A stretch of 10,036 nucleotides of DNA from an uncultured Bacilli bacterium (GTDB lineage: Bacteria > Bacillota_I > Bacilli_A > RF39 > UBA660): assembly GCA_947589375.1 (NCBI GenBank), contig CANQAO010000036.1, positions 1 to 10,036 of the forward strand, given 5' to 3'. Below the pieces are notes generated by a model, which made no database searches, was not told where the DNA came from, and saw only the letters and a list, made by a program, of their open reading frames with translations. Within the stretch, counting starts at the first letter, position 1. Each line of letters starts with the position of its first letter. Shown piece by piece: positions 6,086-10,036 of this stretch. Made by a program: the position numbers and the translations under genes.

Positions 6086-7351
6086 CTATATATATTCTAT
6101 TGGAACAATATAATTAAACTCATCAATCGCGGAAATTCTATCAGCCATACACAAGACAATGCCATTAGGGATTGTCATTTTGCTTTTTGTTAACACCCCA
6201 AAATTTTTAACAGCGGCTTTGCCTGGATTTGTACTCTTTTTAATTTCTACTGGATAAGCTTTATCATTATTTGTAATTACTAAATCAATTTCTTTTTGAT
6301 TACTATCACGATAATAATATAAATGTTTGCGCGGATCTTTACCGTTGTTAGTAAAAGATTTGATTATTTCTGTTACTACATAGGTTTCAAAAATCGCTCC
6401 ATTATAAGCACTTTTTTCTAAAATTTTGGCATCACTATACCCAGTTAAATAACATGCAAGTCCGGTATCCATAAAATAAAGCTTTGGTCTTTTTATAATG
6501 CGGCCAACATTATTATTGGTAAAAGGCTGAAGCAAAAATACAAGCCCTGTATTTTTTAAAATTGATAACCATTCTTGAGCCGTTTTCACATCAATTCCCA
6601 CATCTTCAGCAATGTTACTAGCATTATATTCTTGAGCGGTTCTAGCCGCTATAGATGAAATAAATTTCATAAATTTATTTTCATCTTTAACATTGATAAT
6701 TTGTCTAATATCTCTTTCCATATATGTCCGCACATAAATCTCATAAAATTTTTCAATGTCATAATTTTTATTGTTATATATTTCTGGATAACTACCTTTT
6801 AAAATCCTTTCGTATAATTTACCAACTTTTAAAGTTTCCACCGGAGTTTTCTTTTTTAGTATATTAATATCCGGAATAAAAACGTCTTCATTTTTTTCAT
6901 TTAATTCCCTTGTTGAAAAAGCATGCATATCTAAAATTCCAATTCGTCCAGCTAAAGACTCACAAACACCTTCCATTGTTTGAAATATTTGTGATCCAGT
7001 TAAATAATATAAGGTTGGAACTTTTTTACCACTGCCAAATAATGAATCTTCTCTAGCTTTATCGACAGCAATTTTAATATAGGAAAGTAAGTTAGGTGCA
7101 TATTGAAATTCATCAATAATAAGTGGTGTTTCAAAGGTGTTTAAAAAAAGTTCCGGATCTTCATTAGCTTGACTACGTAATTTCATATCATCTAAAGAAA
7201 CAAAATTAATTTTTTGTTTACTATTGGCTTTTAAATGATTTAAAATCGTTGTTTTTCCTACTTGTCTAGGTCCAGTTACCATAATCACTGGATAAACATT
7301 TATCATTTTTTTTAAACTTCTTTCTAAAGTACGCGTTTTATAAGTAGCCAT
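6086..7351 (-). CDS. AAA-type ATP-binding protein with DUF4143 C-terminal region
   Basis: A 421-residue P-loop ATPase of the AAA_14/DUF4143 type, a family spread widely and patchily in bacteria with no settled function. Walker A GPRQVGKTT is at 27-35, Walker B PLIIDEFQYAP with Asp80/Glu81, and a sensor-like LTGSQ at 117-121. Residues about 236-272 look like a winged helix (NIAEDVGIDVKTAQEWLSIL). The C-terminus has the PD-(D/E)xK-like pattern EIDLVI (Asp356) then PVEIKKS (Glu369, Lys371), a possible nuclease-like fold. Length is full and no break is visible. GAGGTGA precedes the start. The gene sits alone between two copies of a palindromic repeat, with its own promoter and a terminator, as if it were a self-contained cassette. 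Confidence 0.9.
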   Translation of the reverse strand: MATYKTRTLERSLKKMINVYPVIMVTGPRQVGKTTILNHLKANSKQKINFVSLDDMKLRSQANEDPELFLNTFETPLIIDEFQYAPNLLSYIKIAVDKAREDSLFGSGKKVPTLYYLTGSQIFQTMEGVCESLAGRIGILDMHAFSTRELNEKNEDVFIPDINILKKKTPVETLKVGKLYERILKGSYPEIYNNKNYDIEKFYEIYVRTYMERDIRQIINVKDENKFMKFISSIAARTAQEYNASNIAEDVGIDVKTAQEWLSILKNTGLVFLLQPFTNNNVGRIIKRPKLYFMDTGLACYLTGYSDAKILEKSAYNGAIFETYVVTEIIKSFTNNGKDPRKHLYYYRDSNQKEIDLVITNNDKAYPVEIKKSTNPGKAAVKNFGVLTKSKMTIPNGIVLCMADRISAIDEFNYIVPIEYI

Positions 7352-7370
7352 AAAATCACCTCTTGTTTAT

Positions 7371-7400
7371 ATTATATCACATTTTCAAAAAAATATGCAA
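7371..7400 (-). promoter_or_regulatory. Promoter of the DUF4143 ATPase gene
   Basis: A perfect TATAAT (7371-7376) is preceded by TG at the extended -10 position. An imperfect -35 box TTGCAT (7395-7400) lies 18 bases upstream inside the palindromic repeat. The start of transcription should be near 7364, close to the GAGGTGA ribosome binding site (7356-7362), so the leader is very short. Confidence 0.6.
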
Positions 7401-7431
7401 ATATGGAATTGAATTCCAAATTTGCATAAAA
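7387..7431 (-). terminator. Intrinsic terminator of the HipA-like kinase gene, formed by repeat copy B
   Basis: On the minus strand the palindrome starts one base after the kinase stop codon, forms a 17-base stem with one mismatch around a single central base (in practice a loop of a few bases), and runs straight into T7 (7387-7393). That is an intrinsic terminator arrangement, though the stem is AT-rich. Confidence 0.65.
7394..7431. repeat. Palindromic repeat copy B, between kinase and ATPase genes
   Basis: Arms TATGCAAATATGGAATT (7394-7410) and AATTCCAAATTTGCATA (7412-7428) are complementary at 16 of 17 positions around G7411. The 38-base unit, including the trailing AAA, recurs as copy A at 6048-6085 in direct orientation, so the two copies bracket the DUF4143 ATPase gene. 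Confidence 0.85.
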
Positions 7432-7432
7432 T

Positions 7433-8281
7433 CTACATCTGTTTATGATTTTCATTTTGATTTATATTTTCTTTGGTTAAATCATTAATGTTGTTAAGAT
7501 AAGTATAAATGAATTTCATCTTGTTAGGGTCTATTTCATCTACATATGGTTCTAAAAAATTAGGAAGATTTTGAACTAAATAATCTAAATTATCTGTGAT
7601 ATCTTTAATGACATCTAAATAGTGATTAGTAATATACTTGATAATTTCGTCATTCGGAAAATTTTGATTACCAACATAAGCATACCCGTCTTCGGCTCCA
7701 ATACTATAAGCATTAAAACTTTGGGCATTATCAAATGAAGGGGCTAAAACATAAGTAGAATTATTTTCATTATAAATGATTTCCACATTTTTTAAATGTC
7801 TATCTTCATTGTTAATGATCATATCACCAAATACTAGACGAATATAATCTTTCTTTAAATTTTCTAAATCAGTTTCACTAATATTAGGTAAAGTATTAAA
7901 CAAATTAAAAGTTTTGAAAAAGCAACTACTAATATTCTTTTGTTCATCACCAGTATTAACTTTTGGCAGTGGTTTATTGATATTAATATCAGTTTCACCT
8001 TCTTCTAAATAACTGTCAATTAAAACGCAATTAGGATCAGTGATTTTTATTTTTTCCAACATATCTTTATCAGAATTATAACCAAGTTCCACATTAACCG
8101 CATTAACTCCAATATTCTTTAAAATATCAGATGCTAATTTTTCCATAATATCGCCATCAATACAAGTCGGCTCATTATATTTTACTAATTTATATTTACC
8201 ATCATAAATCCAATATTTAGTACTATAACCATTTTCTTCTTCCTTTATAGCTTTTATATTACTGATATCTTTTCTATTCAT
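7433..8281 (-). CDS. HipA-like protein kinase (C-terminal kinase domain only)
   Basis: A 282-residue protein resembling the kinase core of HipA, the Ser/Thr kinase toxin of HipBA systems, without the HipA N-terminal subdomain. The catalytic loop INNEDRHLKN gives Asp160 and Asn165, and the metal-binding DFG-equivalent is Asp184 in APSFDNAQSF. Lys34 in YKLVKYN and Glu47 in DIMEKLA are candidates for the ATP-anchoring pair. Compact kinases of this shape occur in Firmicutes, and Helicobacter CtkA is a related secreted example. No helix-turn-helix HipB partner lies next to it; upstream is only a broken RhuM-type gene. AGAGGTGG precedes the ATG. The stop is followed by a palindromic terminator. Target and role, whether toxin or effector, are unknown. 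Confidence 0.78.
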   Translation of the reverse strand: MNRKDISNIKAIKEEENGYSTKYWIYDGKYKLVKYNEPTCIDGDIMEKLASDILKNIGVNAVNVELGYNSDKDMLEKIKITDPNCVLIDSYLEEGETDININKPLPKVNTGDEQKNISSCFFKTFNLFNTLPNISETDLENLKKDYIRLVFGDMIINNEDRHLKNVEIIYNENNSTYVLAPSFDNAQSFNAYSIGAEDGYAYVGNQNFPNDEIIKYITNHYLDVIKDITDNLDYLVQNLPNFLEPYVDEIDPNKMKFIYTYLNNINDLTKENINQNENHKQM

Positions 8282-8301
8282 AATCCACCTCTATCAATAT
8301 A

Positions 8302-8569
8302 TTAGTTGTTATTACTAATTTCTTTGATTTCCATATTCATAATCTCTAAATAGTCTTTTTCAGCTATTCGGAAATTCCGAATAACTGCTTTTTTGTTTCT
8401 TTCAAAATGTTTTGTATATGCTCATTTATAGTTGATTTGGCTTTATTATATAAATTGCTAATTCGTTCTTGTGTAAGCCAAATGTTTTCATTGTCTAAAA
8501 TTACTTCATCTTTTACATTATTACCGTTTTTATATATCAAAAAATTATGTTCAATATATCATTATTCAT
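8302..8569 (-). pseudogene. RhuM-family N-terminal fragment, frameshifted remnant
   Basis: Three reading-frame pieces join into the N-terminus of a RhuM/'virulence RhuM' type protein. They are MNNDIL... from the ATG at 8569; then IYKNGNNVKDEVILDNEN followed by WLTQERISNLYNKAKSTI and NEHIQNILKE in a second frame; then KKAVIRNFRIAEKDYLE to a TAA at 8302 in the third. Intact members begin with an ...IYxxxxG...WLTQxQIAxLF...I..HI.NI pattern and continue several hundred residues with a conserved tyrosine-rich middle that is absent here. A ribosome binding site AAGGAG (8581-8586) and a TATAAT (8589-8594) without a good -35 box remain upstream. At least two frameshifts plus loss of the C-terminus make it non-functional as RhuM. 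The last piece might still be translated upstream of the kinase. Confidence 0.72.
8361..8387. repeat. 27-bp dyad symmetry upstream of the HipA-like kinase
   Basis: CAGCTATTCGGAA (8361-8373) and TTCCGAATAACTG (8375-8387) are inverted copies with one mismatch around A8374. The core TATTCGGAA/TTCCGAATA is perfect. It lies about 80 bases upstream of the kinase ATG and inside the RhuM remnant, where it encodes VIRNFRI. It could be an operator, or simply a coincidence of coding sequence. Confidence 0.6.
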
Positions 8570-8589
8570 AAATAAAATCACTCCTTGTA

Positions 8590-8843
8590 TTATAATAACA
8601 CCTATAATCATAAACATCTAATAATTTTATCTTTTGAGTTTGTATTCTAAACATACATGGTCTATACATGTTTTTTTCTTTAAATTCATTAATTTAATTA
8701 TAACATCTGTTCGAACACTAATACAATACATTTTTAGTCAAAATTGCAATTCTCTTATTATATAAAAATCACGCCAATTTTGTTGATTTTATGTCTATAA
8801 TTTATTAATATATAAAAAGTAAGAATAACCTGGGCATTAGCTT
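8590..8843. other. AT-rich intergenic stretch without recognisable gene
   Basis: About 250 bases between the RhuM remnant and the plus-strand relic. No reading frame, RNA gene or convincing promoter was recognised. Small palindromes are present (TGTTCGAACA at 8708-8717, and ACATG/CATGT before a T-run near 8653-8676), but none has supporting context. Confidence 0.5.
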
Positions 8844-9230
8844 ATGCTTGCTTATTTACTCAAAGATTTAGAAATAATCACACTGCAGTTGCCATCAAAA
8901 CTCGAAGGTAACTACTGGCTTAGTTACAAAAACGAAAATATTAATTTGTTAAACATTCAAGCCACTAATGGTAAATGGCTGATAAACTAGATCAAATTAT
9001 CCAAAAAACAAACAATAGCCCTCTAATGATGAGGTAGCCTAACTAAAAAAAAGTGCTACACTTACGGATTTGATCCATCATATCAAAATGATGAACAATG
9101 ACAAGCTACACATAAAGCTCTTAAAAAATGGTCTATGCAGCCAGCACAAAATAACTGAGAATTCTACTGGTCAAACATACTCACAAGCCATTTATGAACA
9201 TTATGAAAACAAAGAATAAAATGGCTCTAG
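8844..9230 (+). pseudogene. Decayed plus-strand coding relic of unknown family
   Basis: One frame from ATG 8844 reads MLAYLLKDLEIITLQLPS, then KLEGNYWLSYKNENIN and LLNIQATNGKWLIN before TAG. The same frame continues with protein-like segments such as LTKKKCYTYGFDPSYQNDEQ and QATHKALKKWSMQPAQNN, interrupted by TAA, TGA and TAG codons, to 9230. Base composition is less AT-rich than in the flanking genes. A different frame is open for about 58 codons near the end (SATLTDLIHHIK... to TAA at 9217), so which frame was coding is uncertain there. No ribosome binding site is evident. I do not recognise the family; the best reading is a gene degraded by substitutions, possibly acquired from elsewhere. 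Confidence 0.45.
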
Positions 9231-9246
9231 ATAATCAAGTAGGGGA

Positions 9247-9270
9247 ATAACATAATACTATGTTATCTCT
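9247..9270 (+). terminator. Hairpin, possible terminator after the relic
   Basis: ATAACATA (9247-9254) and TATGTTAT (9259-9266) form a perfect eight-base stem around an ATAC loop, followed by CTCTTTTG on the plus strand. The T-run is short, so this is a weak terminator candidate for the decayed gene upstream. Confidence 0.4.
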
Positions 9271-9395
9271 TTTGTGTGTGCAAAAAAATAAAAAATTTTC
9301 GGAAAAAAGAAGGAATTTGCCTTATGTATGCGGTATATTAAATATAAGAGGATAAAAAGAGGCTTAATTTTTATTTTATGAGAGGAGCTTAAGCG

Positions 9396-10036
9396 ATGGT
9401 AAAAACAGCTGAACCATATTTTTTAAATAACGATATTATCTTTAAAAATACTTTTAATAAGGAAGAGGCGTTAAAAAGACTATTAGAAGAAACTCTTGAT
9501 TTAAAAGTAAATGAAATATTTTCGGCCAATACGGAAATGCCTGTAGATTATAAAAATGAAAAAATAAAAGTCCTTGATTTAATTGTCGTTACTGATAAGG
9601 GAACTATAAATGTCGGGGTTAATAATGATTATCGTGAGGATATGTATATTAGAAATTTTTTGTATTTTTGTAAATTAATAAGTAGTCACTTAAAGAAGCA
9701 AAACAAAAGTTATAATAATGTTATCCAGCACGTACAATTAAATATAACCTGGCATTTGCAAAACTATTTTTCGGATATCAATATGAAAAAAAGAAAAAAA
9801 ATAGAGTTTTATATAATGGAGCCGGAAAGTCAAAGAAAAATAATGGCTAAAATCTTTAAAATCGTAAATATTAATATGGATTATTATAAAAATATATGGT
9901 ATAGTAAAGATGAAGAATTAATCAAGAAAGAAAATCCGTTTATAATGTTACTTGCCGCATCTAGTTATGAAGAGATGGATAAAATAAGTAGAGGTGATAA
10001 GCTAATGGAAGAAATATCAAAAGATGTAAAGAAATA
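9396..10036 (+). CDS. Rpn / PD-(D/E)XK nuclease family 'transposase', partial at window end
   Basis: The 213 codons present match the PDDEXK_2 / Rpn-type family of recombination-promoting nucleases often annotated as putative transposases. The start is preceded by AGGAG (9383-9387) at good spacing. The N-terminus has the usual NNDIIFKNTFNKEEALKRLL opening. The core VLDLIVVTDKGTINVGVNN holds the expected Asp61, but the next catalytic acid, Glu in the family's INIExN/Q pattern, is Gly74 (codon GGG). It is followed by the usual RNFLYFCKLISSHLKK and a QLNITWHL strand. Intact relatives are near 280-310 residues, so the gene probably continues past 10036; the last two bases, TA, also leave an immediate stop possible. 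It is convergent in neither direction: its strand is opposite to all intact genes here. Confidence 0.82.
   Translation, partial: MVKTAEPYFLNNDIIFKNTFNKEEALKRLLEETLDLKVNEIFSANTEMPVDYKNEKIKVLDLIVVTDKGTINVGVNNDYREDMYIRNFLYFCKLISSHLKKQNKSYNNVIQHVQLNITWHLQNYFSDINMKKRKKIEFYIMEPESQRKIMAKIFKIVNINMDYYKNIWYSKDEELIKKENPFIMLLAASSYEEMDKISRGDKLMEEISKDVKK

Noticed and set aside
8708..8717. TGTTCGAACA as a LexA/SOS box
   Set aside because: The half-site order and spacing do not fit the Bacillus SOS consensus, and no gene start is nearby.
1..10036. tRNA, rRNA, CRISPR array or complete insertion sequence
   Set aside because: No cloverleaf, rRNA stretch, regularly spaced direct repeats or transposase with terminal inverted repeats was seen on either strand.

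Overview
The window is strongly AT-rich. Its left part has the gene neighbourhood typical of low-GC Gram-positive bacteria (Firmicutes/Bacilli): ecfA1-ecfA2-ecfT-truA-rplM-rpsI in one direction. AT-rich codon use, AGGAGG-type ribosome binding sites and this gene order suggest a Bacilli or Mollicutes-like gut lineage; that assignment is inference. TGA looks like a stop (it ends ecfT) and Trp is TGG, so the standard bacterial code is assumed.

Left part, 1-5965, all on the minus strand. Read in transcription order from the right: a 93-residue membrane/coiled-coil protein; then, from a clear promoter (5649-5677), a short-chain dehydrogenase, an M19 dipeptidase, the ECF transporter core (EcfA1, EcfA2, EcfT) and the tRNA pseudouridine synthase TruA, closely packed with overlaps. 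A weak hairpin plus T-tract ends truA. The rplM promoter is built into that terminator and starts a second transcript, a structured leader followed by rplM and rpsI; rpsI runs off the window.

Middle part, 5995-8569, an accessory segment also on the minus strand. It holds a DUF4143-type AAA ATPase, flanked on both sides by copies of a 38-bp palindromic repeat, and a compact HipA-like kinase. Upstream of the kinase lies the frameshifted N-terminal remnant of a RhuM-family gene containing a 27-bp dyad.

Right part, 8590-10036. There is an AT-rich stretch without a recognisable gene, then a plus-strand coding relic with many stops (about 8844-9230), a hairpin, and an Rpn/PD-(D/E)XK 'transposase' family gene on the plus strand that runs off the window. 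Its key catalytic Glu appears to be Gly.

The most notable observations are the coherent divergence of the ECF module, which appears to keep only one well-formed ATP site and has lost the EcfT Arg motifs; the palindromic repeats bracketing the DUF4143 gene; and the overlap of the truA terminator with the rplM promoter, followed by a possible pseudoknot leader.
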